Source of the DNA: Shimia abyssi | Lineage (GTDB): Bacteria; Pseudomonadota; Alphaproteobacteria; Rhodobacterales; Rhodobacteraceae | Direction: 5' to 3' | Assembly: GCF_003014475.1 (NCBI RefSeq) | Contig: NZ_PYGJ01000008.1 | Span: forward strand, 1 to 64,000 | DNA: 64,000 nucleotides | Shown here: positions 26,149 through 35,350 of the stretch, one piece after another | Position numbering within the stretch: the first letter of the stretch is position 1 | Layout of the letters: each line of letters starts with the position of its first letter | Notes under the pieces: generated by a model | The model's input: the letters and a program-made list of their open reading frames with translations, nothing else | What the model was told of the DNA's origin: nothing | The model's database searches: none | Made by a program: the position numbers and the translations under genes

Positions 26149-27096
26149 ATGGCCATGGCACAAACCGATAGCAAACCCCGCAGCTTTCAGGAGATTATCC
26201 TGCGGCTTCAAAATTACTGGGCTGAAAAGGGCTGTGCGATTATGCAGCCATACGACATGGAAGTTGGCGCGGGTACGTTCCACCCGGCCACGACGCTGCG
26301 GTCGCTGGGCACAAAATCATGGGCAGCCGCCTATGTGCAGCCGTCGCGCCGACCAACAGATGGGCGTTATGGCGAGAACCCGAACCGGTTACAGCATTAT
26401 TATCAGTATCAGGTCCTGATAAAACCCAGCCCCCCAGGTTTGCAGGCGCTGTATCTGGGCAGCCTTGAGGCAATTGGCATCGACATGGAGATGCATGACA
26501 TTCGCTTTGTTGAGGACGACTGGGAAAGCCCGACGCTGGGTGCGTGGGGTCTTGGCTGGGAAGTGTGGTGTGATGGCATGGAGGTCAGCCAATTTACCTA
26601 TTTCCAGCAGGTTGGTGGGCATGATTGCCATCCGGTGTCAGGCGAGCTGACCTATGGCTTGGAGCGTTTGGCGATGTATGTCTTGGGTGTGGATCATGTG
26701 ATGGACATGCCGTTTAATGATCCGCAGGGGCCAATTGCGCTGAGCTATGGGGATGTTTTCGGCCAGACGGAGCAGGAATATAGCCGCTGGAATTTTGACG
26801 TGGCCAACACGGATGTGTTGCTAAAGCACTTTGAAGAGGCTGAGGCCGAATGCGAGGCGATTTTGGCGCAAGAGCATGTCGACCCGAAGACTGGCAAGCG
26901 CATTATCATGGTGCACCCGGCCTATGACCAGTGCATCAAGGCGTCTCACCTTTTTAACTTGTTGGATGCGCGCGGCGTGATCTCTGTGACCGAACGGCAA
27001 GCCTATATCGGGCGCGTGCGCGCGCTGGCCAAGCAGTGCGCGGATGCGTTTGTGTTGACCGATGCCGGTGGTTTTGTCGCGGGCGATGCCGCGTGA
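26149..27096 (+). CDS. glyQ: glycyl-tRNA synthetase alpha subunit
   Basis: A 315-residue catalytic subunit of the bacterial alpha2beta2 GlyRS. Diagnostic segments are [48 protein letters not shown] and [21 protein letters not shown] second ATG at 26155 is possible. The beta subunit gene glyS begins 2.5 kb downstream, separated by marC (opposite strand), a DUF6446-type gene and gltS. Confidence 0.97.
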   Translation: MAMAQTDSKPRSFQEIILRLQNYWAEKGCAIMQPYDMEVGAGTFHPATTLRSLGTKSWAAAYVQPSRRPTDGRYGENPNRLQHYYQYQVLIKPSPPGLQALYLGSLEAIGIDMEMHDIRFVEDDWESPTLGAWGLGWEVWCDGMEVSQFTYFQQVGGHDCHPVSGELTYGLERLAMYVLGVDHVMDMPFNDPQGPIALSYGDVFGQTEQEYSRWNFDVANTDVLLKHFEEAEAECEAILAQEHVDPKTGKRIIMVHPAYDQCIKASHLFNLLDARGVISVTERQAYIGRVRALAKQCADAFVLTDAGGFVAGDAA

Positions 27097-27104
27097 TCGA
27101 CGTG

Positions 27105-27737
27105 TCAGGACAGGCCGGGCAACAACACTTTTGCACCGTCGGCGATCATGCCGATGGCAATGGCGAGCAGGATCATCCCCATCAGGCGGGTCATGATCGT
27201 GCGCGCCGTTCGGGTGAGGTGATGGCCAATGTTTCCTGCAAAATAGAGCACGACAGCAAGGATAAGGAGAACCAGCGCGACACAAGCGCCATACTCTGTC
27301 CAACCGCTGATGCCTTTGGCTTGACCGGCGAAGAGGATCAAAGTCGTGATGGTGCCGGGGCCCACCAACATAGGGAACGTCATGGGGTAAAAGGCGATGC
27401 TGTCGTTGGACGCAGGCTGGCGCTTTTCGCCTTCGGACCCATGATGGGCGGGGCTTTCACTTCCGTTAAGCATATGAAAGCCGATTTGCAAAAGAACGAG
27501 GCCGCCGGCGACGCGGAAGGCGTCAATCGAGATGCCAAAAAAGTTGAGAATGGCCGAACCGGCGACTGCAACGATGGCACATGTCACGGCGGTGTAGAGT
27601 ACCATCTGGAGCGCCGTGCGTCGTTGCGCCGCGGGATCCATGCCATCCGTCAGTCCGAGGAAAATCGGCAGGTTTACAAACGGATTCATGACGGCAAACA
27701 AGGCGCCGAACATGGAAATGACAAAGCTATCGGTCAT
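27105..27737 (-). CDS. MarC-family membrane protein
   Basis: A 210-residue protein with six predicted helices and MarC/UPF0056 features: FAVMNPFVNLPIFLGLTDGM near the N-terminus, FFGISIDAFRVAGGLVLLQIG, and MTFPMLVGPGTITTLILFAG. Despite the name, MarC is not involved in multiple antibiotic resistance and its substrate is not established. It is convergent with glyQ (8 bp between stops) and interrupts the glyQ-to-glyS run. Confidence 0.88.
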   Translation of the reverse strand: MTDSFVISMFGALFAVMNPFVNLPIFLGLTDGMDPAAQRRTALQMVLYTAVTCAIVAVAGSAILNFFGISIDAFRVAGGLVLLQIGFHMLNGSESPAHHGSEGEKRQPASNDSIAFYPMTFPMLVGPGTITTLILFAGQAKGISGWTEYGACVALVLLILAVVLYFAGNIGHHLTRTARTIMTRLMGMILLAIAIGMIADGAKVLLPGLS

Positions 27738-27835
27738 GGGGAAAAGGATCTCTGTGAATTGTTGGTGAGGTCGACTATGGGGCGCGCAATCAGCGCCTGC
27801 AAGGAATTCGGCAATTATGCCAGTTGGGGGTGCGC

Positions 27836-28360
27836 ATGAGCGGCAAGATTTTCGCGAGCTTTGTGGTTGTGACCGCCATTGTGGCCGGAATTGCCATGTA
27901 TTGGTTGCAGGTCTATGCGTATTACGACGAGGTTCCGGTGACTGGTACCGATGATGTGCAGATGACGTCGCAGGCCACTAAGCGGCCAGAGGCCGTTTCA
28001 TATGAGGCTTTTCAGGCGATCGACTCTGACAGCTCGCCGATCCGCTATCGCGCGTGTTTCACGACGTCGATGAGCGTCGGCATGATGACTGAAACATATG
28101 TGACTTATGAAAACCCAGAGCCTCTTGTTGCGCCAAAATGGTTCGATTGCTTTGATGCCAAGGAAGTTGGCTTTGCGCTAGAAGAGGGCGAAGCGTTGGC
28201 ATTCATGGGGACGGAAAACGTGCTCTATGGCATCGATCGTGTTGTTGCCGTTTTGCCTGACGGGCGCGGGTTTGTTTGGCACCAGATCAACAAGTGCGGC
28301 GAAGTTGTCTTTGATGGCAAACGTGCACCTGAGGGCTGTCCGCCCAAACCGGGGGAGTGA
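27836..28360 (+). CDS. DUF6446-family protein, single N-terminal membrane anchor
   Basis: A 174-residue protein with one hydrophobic helix at about 5-25 (FASFVVVTAIVAGIAMYWL) and a periplasmic domain with four cysteines (YRACFTTS, FDCFDAKE, NKCGEVV, EGCPPKPGE). I recognise it as the short membrane-anchored family usually found between glyQ and glyS in Rhodobacterales; no biochemical role is known to me. ATG 27836 is preceded by GGGGGTG. It is 6 bp from gltS, and both probably share a transcript running into glyS. Confidence 0.7.
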   Translation: MSGKIFASFVVVTAIVAGIAMYWLQVYAYYDEVPVTGTDDVQMTSQATKRPEAVSYEAFQAIDSDSSPIRYRACFTTSMSVGMMTETYVTYENPEPLVAPKWFDCFDAKEVGFALEEGEALAFMGTENVLYGIDRVVAVLPDGRGFVWHQINKCGEVVFDGKRAPEGCPPKPGE

Positions 28361-28366
28361 CGTTTT

Positions 28367-29578
28367 ATGGCACAGGTTATAGTCATACCCGAGTTCATCA
28401 CTGCAACGCTTGGCCTTGCGGTTTTTCTGCTTGGGGCACGGCTGACACGTAAAGTGGCATTTCTGCGCGAGTTTAATATTCCTGAACCTGTGACTGGCGG
28501 GCTGATCGCGGCGGCATGTTTTGGGATTTACGCGGCGCTGTCGGGCAATTCGATTAGCTTTGAAATGACTGTGCGAGATTTCTTTCTAGTGTTGTTTTTC
28601 GCCGGAATTGGGTTGAATGCGCGGCTGGGGGATTTGATCGCGGGCGGCAAGCCGTTGATTTTACTTTTGATACTGACGTTTGTGACCATTGTGTTGCAGA
28701 GCGGGATCGGTGTTTTTGGGGCGGTCTTGTTCGGGTTTCCAGCGCAATCGGGTGTGCTGTTTGGCTCTGCCGCATTGATTGGCGGGCATGGCACGGCGAT
28801 TGCCTGGGCGCCAAATGTGCAGGCCGCAACCGGGCTTGAGAGTGCGGCCGAGCTGGGTGTAGCTGTGGCGACCTTGGGGTTGGTGCTCGCGGCTGTGGTT
28901 GGTGGACCGATCGCCAAATATCTGGTGGAGCGATATGATTTGACGCCGGATCGTCCAGATGAGGGCAACACGATTGGTGTGCCGTATAAAGACGAAGATC
29001 AGGCGGGTGAGATCACGCATGTGAGCCTGATGCGCACGTTTCTGGCGCTGAACCTCGCGATTCTGGGCGGCTATGTGCTGCACGGGGTGTTGAGCGAAGC
29101 GGGGCTCAAGCTGCCGCTGTTTGTGCCCTGTCTGATCGTGGGGATTGCGCTGGGCAATCTGCAAACCGTGCTGTTTCCCAAGTCAAAACCAATCTCGCGG
29201 ACGCCATCCCTGGCTGTCATTTCAGATTTCGCGCTGGGTGCGTTTCTGGCGATATCGTTGATGACACTTGATTTTGGCTCGCTTGCCGGACTGGGCAGCG
29301 CGATTGCTGTCACGATTGCCTTGCAGACGGTGGTGACTGTGCTGTTCGTGGTTTATGTGCTGTTTCCGGTCTTGGGCCGGGGCTATCGCGCGGCGGTGCT
29401 GGCCGCCGGGTTTGCCGGTTTTTCGCTGGGCGCGACGCCAACCGCCATCGCCAACATGACGGCTGTGACCAAACGTTACGGCCCGTCGCCCATCGCTTTT
29501 GTCGTTTTGCCGCTTGTGTCGGCTTTTTTCGTGGATATCGCCAATGCGATTGTCATACAGACAATCGTGAACTTCTAA
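28367..29578 (+). CDS. gltS: sodium/glutamate symporter
   Basis: A 403-residue GltS-type carrier with about ten helices in two inverted halves. Typical segments are FNIPEPVTGGLIAA, SAALIGGHGTAIAWAP (first re-entrant loop region) and FSLGATPTAIANMTAVTKRYG (second). GltS imports glutamate with Na+. It is 6 bp downstream of the DUF6446-type gene and 9 bp upstream of glyS. Confidence 0.9.
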   Translation: MAQVIVIPEFITATLGLAVFLLGARLTRKVAFLREFNIPEPVTGGLIAAACFGIYAALSGNSISFEMTVRDFFLVLFFAGIGLNARLGDLIAGGKPLILLLILTFVTIVLQSGIGVFGAVLFGFPAQSGVLFGSAALIGGHGTAIAWAPNVQAATGLESAAELGVAVATLGLVLAAVVGGPIAKYLVERYDLTPDRPDEGNTIGVPYKDEDQAGEITHVSLMRTFLALNLAILGGYVLHGVLSEAGLKLPLFVPCLIVGIALGNLQTVLFPKSKPISRTPSLAVISDFALGAFLAISLMTLDFGSLAGLGSAIAVTIALQTVVTVLFVVYVLFPVLGRGYRAAVLAAGFAGFSLGATPTAIANMTAVTKRYGPSPIAFVVLPLVSAFFVDIANAIVIQTIVNF

Positions 29579-29587
29579 GGACCCGTC

Positions 29588-31813
29588 ATGCCTGATCTCT
29601 TGATCGAACTTTTCTCTGAGGAAATCCCCGCCCGCATGCAGGCGCGCGCAGCAGAAGACCTGAAAAAGCGGGTGACTGATGGTTTGGTCGAGGCAGGATT
29701 GACCTATGCCGGGGCGCAGGCGCTGTCGACGCCGCGCCGTTTGACATTGGCGCTGGAAGGGTTGTTGGCCGAAAGCCCGACGGTGCGTGAAGAGCGCAAA
29801 GGGCCCAAAGTCGGTGCGCCAGACAAGGCGATTGAGGGTTTTCTGCGCGGGGCCGGAGTGGCGCGCGAGGATCTGGAGGAGCGCGAAACACCTAAAGGGG
29901 CCGTTTATTTCGCGACGATCACCAAGCCGGGTCGCGGGGCAGCGGAGATCGTGGCGGAGGTGCTGGAAGACACCATCCGTAACTTCCCTTGGCCCAAATC
30001 CATGCGCTGGGGAGCGGGGTCGTTGCGTTGGGTTCGTCCGTTGCATTCGATCCTGTGCATCCTGAGCGCCGAAGACGGGCATTCGGTGGTGCCGCTGGAC
30101 ATTGATGGGATCAAAGCAGGTGACAGCACCGAAGGGCACAGATTTATGGGCGGGGACCGTTTCTCTGTCACCGGGTTTGAAGATTATGAAGCCAAGCTGA
30201 AACGCAATCATGTGGTGCTGAACGCGGGCGAGCGGGCAGATCATATCTGGAACGATGCGACCAATATGGCCTTTGCCCAAGGGCTGGAGGTGGTTGAGGA
30301 CAAAGGGCTGTTGGCCGAGGTTGCAGGGCTGGTGGAATGGCCGGTTGTGCTGATGGGCGACATTGCGGAAGATTTCCTGGGGTTGCCGCCAGAGGTGCTG
30401 CAAACGTCGATGAAGGAGCATCAGAAGTTTTTCTCGGTGAAGAACCCTAAGACGGGTCGGATCGAGAAGTTTGTTACGGTGGCGAACCGTGAGACGGCGG
30501 ACAATGGTGCAACGATTTTGGCGGGCAACCAGAAGGTTCTGTTTGCACGTCTATCTGATGCGAAATTCTTTTGGGAAAACGATCTGCGCGTGGCCGCGGC
30601 TGGGGCGCAGGATTGGTTGGATAGCCTGAGCAACGTGACCTTCCACAACAAGCTGGGAAGTCAGGGCGAGCGCATTGCGCGGATTGCGGCGCTGGCGGGT
30701 GAACTGGCTGCTGTGACTGGGGCGGAAGCTGAGTCCGTTGCGGCGGCAGCGCGGTTTGCCAAGGCCGATCTGAGTTCGGAAATGGTTTATGAGTTCCCGG
30801 AGTTGCAGGGGCTGATGGGGCGTTATTACGCCGAAAAGGCCGGGTTGAGCGCGGATGTGGCTGCGGCGGCGGAAGAGCATTATTCACCGTTGGGCCCGTC
30901 CGATGACGTGCCAAATGCACCGGTGTCGGTGACTGTCGCGCTGGCAGATAAGCTGGACACATTGACCGGGTTCTGGGCGATTGATGAGAAACCGACCGGG
31001 TCGAAAGACCCATTTGCGCTGCGTCGGGCAGCGCTGGGTGTTATTCGGTTGGTGTTGGAAAATGGGTTGCGTCTGTCATTGGATCGATATTTCGATGGAC
31101 AGTTGCTGCGCCATGAAATTGCGCAAAATAAGGATGATGACATCGCCGCTAAGTTGATGCGCGACATGTTGTCTGAGATTAGCGACCACGGCGTGCTTGG
31201 TGCAGCAGTGCGCACGGTTCAAGACGCATTTGACGGTGATTTGCCCAAGGCGCTGGACGCAGTGCGGCTACGAGTGCCGGATACTTCCAGCGATCTCCTT
31301 TCCTTTTTCCACGACCGCCTCAAAGTCTACCTGCGCGATCAGGGCATTCGTCATGATGTGATCGACGCCTGTATCGCGATGCCGGGTAATGATGATCTGA
31401 GTCTGTTGGTGAAACGCGCGCGGGCGTTGCAGGATTTCATGAGCACGGATGACGGCGAAAACCTGCTGCAGGGGTTTAAGCGGGCCAACAATATTTTGAG
31501 CCAGGCCGAGCTGAAAGATGGGGTCGAGTATTCTTATGGCGCGGACGTCAAGTTTGCCGAAGATGACAGCGAAAAGGCCCTGTTTGCGGCGCTGGATTCC
31601 GCGGAGGGGGCGATCTCTTCGGCCATCGAGGCCGAAGATTTCGCGTCGGCCATGGGAACCATGGCCTCTCTGCGCGCACCGATAGACGGGTTCTTTGAAG
31701 CGGTGCAGGTCAATAGTGAAAACGAGGTTGTGCGCCGCAACCGTTTGAACCTGTTGTCGCGCATTCGTACCATCTGTTCCGGGGTTGCGGAGTTAGAGCG
31801 CGTCGAGGGGTAA
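29588..31813 (+). CDS. glyS: glycyl-tRNA synthetase beta subunit
   Basis: A 741-residue tRNA-binding subunit of GlyRS. It begins MPDLLIELFSEEIPARMQ, the standard family start. KGPKVGAP, GSLRWVRPLHSI, MKEHQKFFSV and the HD-like region with LADKLDTLTGFWAI are present, and the C-terminal anticodon-binding DALR domain closes the protein. Together with glyQ it forms the complete synthetase. Confidence 0.97.
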   Translation: MPDLLIELFSEEIPARMQARAAEDLKKRVTDGLVEAGLTYAGAQALSTPRRLTLALEGLLAESPTVREERKGPKVGAPDKAIEGFLRGAGVAREDLEERETPKGAVYFATITKPGRGAAEIVAEVLEDTIRNFPWPKSMRWGAGSLRWVRPLHSILCILSAEDGHSVVPLDIDGIKAGDSTEGHRFMGGDRFSVTGFEDYEAKLKRNHVVLNAGERADHIWNDATNMAFAQGLEVVEDKGLLAEVAGLVEWPVVLMGDIAEDFLGLPPEVLQTSMKEHQKFFSVKNPKTGRIEKFVTVANRETADNGATILAGNQKVLFARLSDAKFFWENDLRVAAAGAQDWLDSLSNVTFHNKLGSQGERIARIAALAGELAAVTGAEAESVAAAARFAKADLSSEMVYEFPELQGLMGRYYAEKAGLSADVAAAAEEHYSPLGPSDDVPNAPVSVTVALADKLDTLTGFWAIDEKPTGSKDPFALRRAALGVIRLVLENGLRLSLDRYFDGQLLRHEIAQNKDDDIAAKLMRDMLSEISDHGVLGAAVRTVQDAFDGDLPKALDAVRLRVPDTSSDLLSFFHDRLKVYLRDQGIRHDVIDACIAMPGNDDLSLLVKRARALQDFMSTDDGENLLQGFKRANNILSQAELKDGVEYSYGADVKFAEDDSEKALFAALDSAEGAISSAIEAEDFASAMGTMASLRAPIDGFFEAVQVNSENEVVRRNRLNLLSRIRTICSGVAELERVEG

Positions 31814-31875
31814 TTCTGTCGCGTTAGGTGGGCGAAGCTTTCCCTTGCTTCACACATCTGTGAGGCTATGCTGCG

Positions 31876-34437
31876 GTGTCAAAGAAGGATGCCGCAGTGC
31901 AGCAATACACATCTGATATCTGTTTGATCACCACGGATGCGCCGATTACGGCGCATACACATGGAGGCCGTGCGAAATGCATGCAGCGCCTTGTGCGTTT
32001 GGATCTGCCGGTTCCGGACACCGTCGCGCTTAGCTTTGACGAGGTGCATCGGATTGCTGCGGGCGACGCGCCCGACGTGTCGCGCATTCTTGAACATTTT
32101 GCTGATGATCAACTGCTATGCGTCCGTCCGTCCTCTGAAGATCCTGATTGGGGCGGGCCGGGGGCTGTGCTGAACATCGGGATGAATGATGCGCGGATGA
32201 AATCGTTAAGCGATCGCATTGGCGCCAGAACGGCAGCACAGCTTTATGTGCGGTTCATTCAGAGCTACTCGACCCATGTGGCGCGGCTGGATCCTGATAT
32301 ATTTGATGATCTGGATATGGATGCGTCGGACTTGGTCGCACAATTCCTGAGCGCGTATGAAGACGAGGCTGAGGAGCCTTTTCCACAAGCGCGCGGGGAT
32401 CAGTTGCGTGGTGTTTTACGTTCCATGGCGCGGGCATGGGAAGGGACAACCGCCAGATTGCTGCGACAGGCCAAAGGGGCGCCAGCGGATGCCGGGCTGG
32501 GGCTGGTGGTTCAGTCGCTGGTTTTGGGCGTTGGACCGGGTGAGTGTGGCTCTGGAGTGTTGCAGTTGGTGAGCAGCGACACCGGGTTGCCGCAGGTGAC
32601 GGGCCGGTATCTGAGCCAAGGGCAGGGGCGCGACGCGTTGCACAGTGGTGTCGGTGCGCAATTCCTGGAGAAAGACGCGCGGGGGCCGTCGCTAGAAGAG
32701 AGAGCACCCGAGGCGTTCGAACAACTTAAGGTGCATGCCGCAGTGATGCGGAGCAAACTGCGCGAAGAGATGCAGTGCGAATTTGCGCTGGATAATGGTC
32801 AAGTTCATATCTTGGACGGTATGCGTATTCAGAGGACCGCGCGCGCCGCGGTGCGAATTGTTGTTTCGCTGGCCAATGACAAGATTATTCCGCGGGAAGA
32901 GGCGCTGATGCGCATAAAGCCGCGCGCCTTAAACGAATTGTTGCACCGACAGGTTGATGCCGCAGCTGAGCGTGACGTGGTCGGGACGGGTGTCGCCGCC
33001 AGCCCCGGAGCTGCGAGTGGTCGGATTGTATTCTCAGCGGCAGAAGCACAGGCCAGTGCGGCACGCGGAGAGGCCTGTGTGCTGGTGCGTCGGGAGACGA
33101 ATCCAGAGGATATTCGCGGTATGCACGCCGCTAGTGCAGCGCTGACGGAACGTGGCGGTATCACCAGTCATGCTGCAGTGATCGCGCGCGGCTTGGGGTT
33201 GCCTTGCGTCGTGGGCGCGTCATCGGTGCGGTTTCAGACCCGTAAGAAACGGCTTGTCACGCCGGATGGTCGCGAGTTTCGTGAAGGTGATGTGATCACC
33301 GTTGATGGCTCAAACGGCGATATTCTGGCCGGAGAGGCGCCGATGGTTGAGGCGGCATTGAATGATGAGTTCAAAACCCTGATGAGCTGGGCAGATGATG
33401 AGCGCGACATCGGGGTGCGTGCAAATGCCGACACGCCGGATGACGCGTTGACTGCATTGAACTTCAAAGCCGAAGGGATTGGCCTGTGCCGGACAGAGCA
33501 CATGTTCTTTCAGGCGGATCGCTTGATCGCCATTCGTGAGATGATTTTTGCAGATGGTCCAGAAGACCGGGCCGCTGCGTTGGAGCAGATACTGCCCTTG
33601 CAGCGCGACAGTATTGCCGAACTGTTTCGGACCATGAAGGGCTTGCCGGTTTGTGTGCGTTTGTTTGACCCGCCTTTGCACGAGTTTCTGCCAACGGACC
33701 GTGCCGGTCTGAGGGATCTAGCGGAGGCGCTTAATCTGCCGCTGTCGGATGTGACGCGGCGTGTTGAGGCGCTCGGTGAGTATAACCCGATGCTGGGGAT
33801 GCGCGGTGTGCGCCTTGGTATTACGGTACCTGAGATTTACGAAATGCAGGCGCGTGCAATTTTTGAGGCAACATTGTTAGCGGCCAAAGATGGTGCGCCG
33901 GTCACACCCGAAGTGATGATCCCGCTGGTGTCGGCCAAGCGCGAGGTTGAGTTGGTCAAAACCAAGATTGATGCAGTCGCTGCCGCCGTTCGTACAGAAA
34001 GTGGGATGGATTTCGACTATCTACTTGGGGTTATGGTGGAAACACCACGGGCCGCGCTAAGGGCAGAAGACATCGCTCCGCATTGCGACTTTTTCAGTTT
34101 TGGCACCAACGATCTGACACAGATGACTTATGGTTTGTCACGCGATGACGCCGGGCGATTCATGTCGCCATATGTCAATCAGGGTGTGTTCCCCGAAGAC
34201 CCGTTTCACATTTTGGACCGAGAGGGCGTCGGTGAATTGCTTAAACTGGGATCGGAACGAGGACGTGCAGCGCGGCCCGATCTGAAGCTGTCTGTATGCG
34301 GAGAACACGGGGGTAGCCCCGAATCGATAGACTTCTGTCGCCAGATCGGGCTGGACTATGTGTCGTGCTCGCCATTCAGGGTCCCGGTTGCCCGGTTGGC
34401 GGCGGCTCAACTGGCTATTCGGGACAAAATAAGCTGA
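31876..34437 (+). CDS. ppdK: pyruvate, phosphate dikinase-like PEP-utilising enzyme with divergent ATP-grasp domain
   Basis: An 853-residue PPDK-family protein that would interconvert pyruvate, ATP and Pi with PEP, AMP and PPi. The swivelling domain has the phospho-histidine H432 in TERGGITSHAAV; the PEP domain ends with catalytic C831 in YVSCSPFRVP, both canonical. The N-terminal nucleotide domain is unusual: VRPSSEDPDWGGPG replaces VRSGAxxSMPGMMDT, and MQCEF...HILDGMR replaces MQDIEF...LQTR, so residues that bind ATP and metal in PPDK differ. It is somewhat shorter than usual. The GTG start has GAGG 10 nt upstream. It lies 62 bp after glyS. ATP specificity or activity may be altered. Confidence 0.8.
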   Translation: MSKKDAAVQQYTSDICLITTDAPITAHTHGGRAKCMQRLVRLDLPVPDTVALSFDEVHRIAAGDAPDVSRILEHFADDQLLCVRPSSEDPDWGGPGAVLNIGMNDARMKSLSDRIGARTAAQLYVRFIQSYSTHVARLDPDIFDDLDMDASDLVAQFLSAYEDEAEEPFPQARGDQLRGVLRSMARAWEGTTARLLRQAKGAPADAGLGLVVQSLVLGVGPGECGSGVLQLVSSDTGLPQVTGRYLSQGQGRDALHSGVGAQFLEKDARGPSLEERAPEAFEQLKVHAAVMRSKLREEMQCEFALDNGQVHILDGMRIQRTARAAVRIVVSLANDKIIPREEALMRIKPRALNELLHRQVDAAAERDVVGTGVAASPGAASGRIVFSAAEAQASAARGEACVLVRRETNPEDIRGMHAASAALTERGGITSHAAVIARGLGLPCVVGASSVRFQTRKKRLVTPDGREFREGDVITVDGSNGDILAGEAPMVEAALNDEFKTLMSWADDERDIGVRANADTPDDALTALNFKAEGIGLCRTEHMFFQADRLIAIREMIFADGPEDRAAALEQILPLQRDSIAELFRTMKGLPVCVRLFDPPLHEFLPTDRAGLRDLAEALNLPLSDVTRRVEALGEYNPMLGMRGVRLGITVPEIYEMQARAIFEATLLAAKDGAPVTPEVMIPLVSAKREVELVKTKIDAVAAAVRTESGMDFDYLLGVMVETPRAALRAEDIAPHCDFFSFGTNDLTQMTYGLSRDDAGRFMSPYVNQGVFPEDPFHILDREGVGELLKLGSERGRAARPDLKLSVCGEHGGSPESIDFCRQIGLDYVSCSPFRVPVARLAAAQLAIRDKIS

Positions 34438-34586
34438 ATCAACACGTTATCTGAAAGTCTTGAGCTTGCTAGTGTCGGTTCTGCCGCTGTGACAAAGCGC
34501 CTATCTAGACGATTTTAAGCAATTGAGGTAAGACGTCGCGAGTTTGGGGCAGGAATTGTGCTGTCTGGCAACCGATAGAGGACGCG

Positions 34587-35228
34587 ATGCGTAACTTCAT
34601 TAGTGCTGTTTTGGCGATCACTTTGAGTGCTGGCGTGGCAAATGCCGAAGCGCCTGCGACAACAGATGATGCCGTCGAAACACAGCGGCGTGTGGTTTTG
34701 TTTGACGGAAAGAAGCTCCGTGAATTTTTTGCGCCCAATCAAGTGAAGCCAAAAGAGATCCAGTTCAGTCGTTCGTGGATTGATGCGCAGCCTCCGGTCG
34801 ACAAGGCAAAACGTGGCGAGCAATGGCAGTGTCTCTCTGAGGCGCTGTATTTTGAAGCACGCGGAGAAAGCGTGATGGGGCAGTTTGCCGTTGCGGAAGT
34901 GATCTTGAACCGCGCCGAGCATGGTAATTTTCCTGAAAGCGTGTGTGGTGTGATCAAACAAGGCACTGCGAGCGGGCGCAAGTATGGATGCCAGTTTACG
35001 TATAATTGTGACGGCGTCACAAATCGTATTCACGAAAAAGGCGCCTATGAGCGTGTCGGCAAGGTGGCCAGCTTTTTGCTTGAAGGTGCCCCGAAGACGC
35101 TAACCGAGGGGGCAACTCATTATCACACCAAGGCTGTTAGCCCATCCTGGTCGCGTAAGTTTACGCGGACGGCGACGATTGGTGTGCATCACTTTTATCG
35201 GATGCCGACCCGAATCTCCAAAAACTAA
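34587..35228 (+). CDS. SleB-type cell wall hydrolase, secreted
   Basis: A 213-residue exported protein with a signal peptide (1-20, ANAEA) and a Hydrolase_2/SleB domain in the C-terminal half: LSEALYFEARGESVMGQFAV, AEVILNRAEHGNFPESVCGV, and CQFTYNCDG, with the catalytic Glu in YFEARGE. Such enzymes are lytic transglycosylases or amidases acting on peptidoglycan; in Rhodobacterales they are probably for wall remodelling since there are no spores. It stands alone between ppdK and folB. Confidence 0.85.
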   Translation: MRNFISAVLAITLSAGVANAEAPATTDDAVETQRRVVLFDGKKLREFFAPNQVKPKEIQFSRSWIDAQPPVDKAKRGEQWQCLSEALYFEARGESVMGQFAVAEVILNRAEHGNFPESVCGVIKQGTASGRKYGCQFTYNCDGVTNRIHEKGAYERVGKVASFLLEGAPKTLTEGATHYHTKAVSPSWSRKFTRTATIGVHHFYRMPTRISKN

Positions 35229-35350
35229 AAAGACACGGCAGAAACTGTGTACATGACGTGTTTTGCCGCTTAATTGCCGTGCAAAGCGATGATGTGCGCG
35301 GCGCGGGGCGTTAGTTCTTCGATCACCCGGTAGCCCATGGGAGCGGCACA

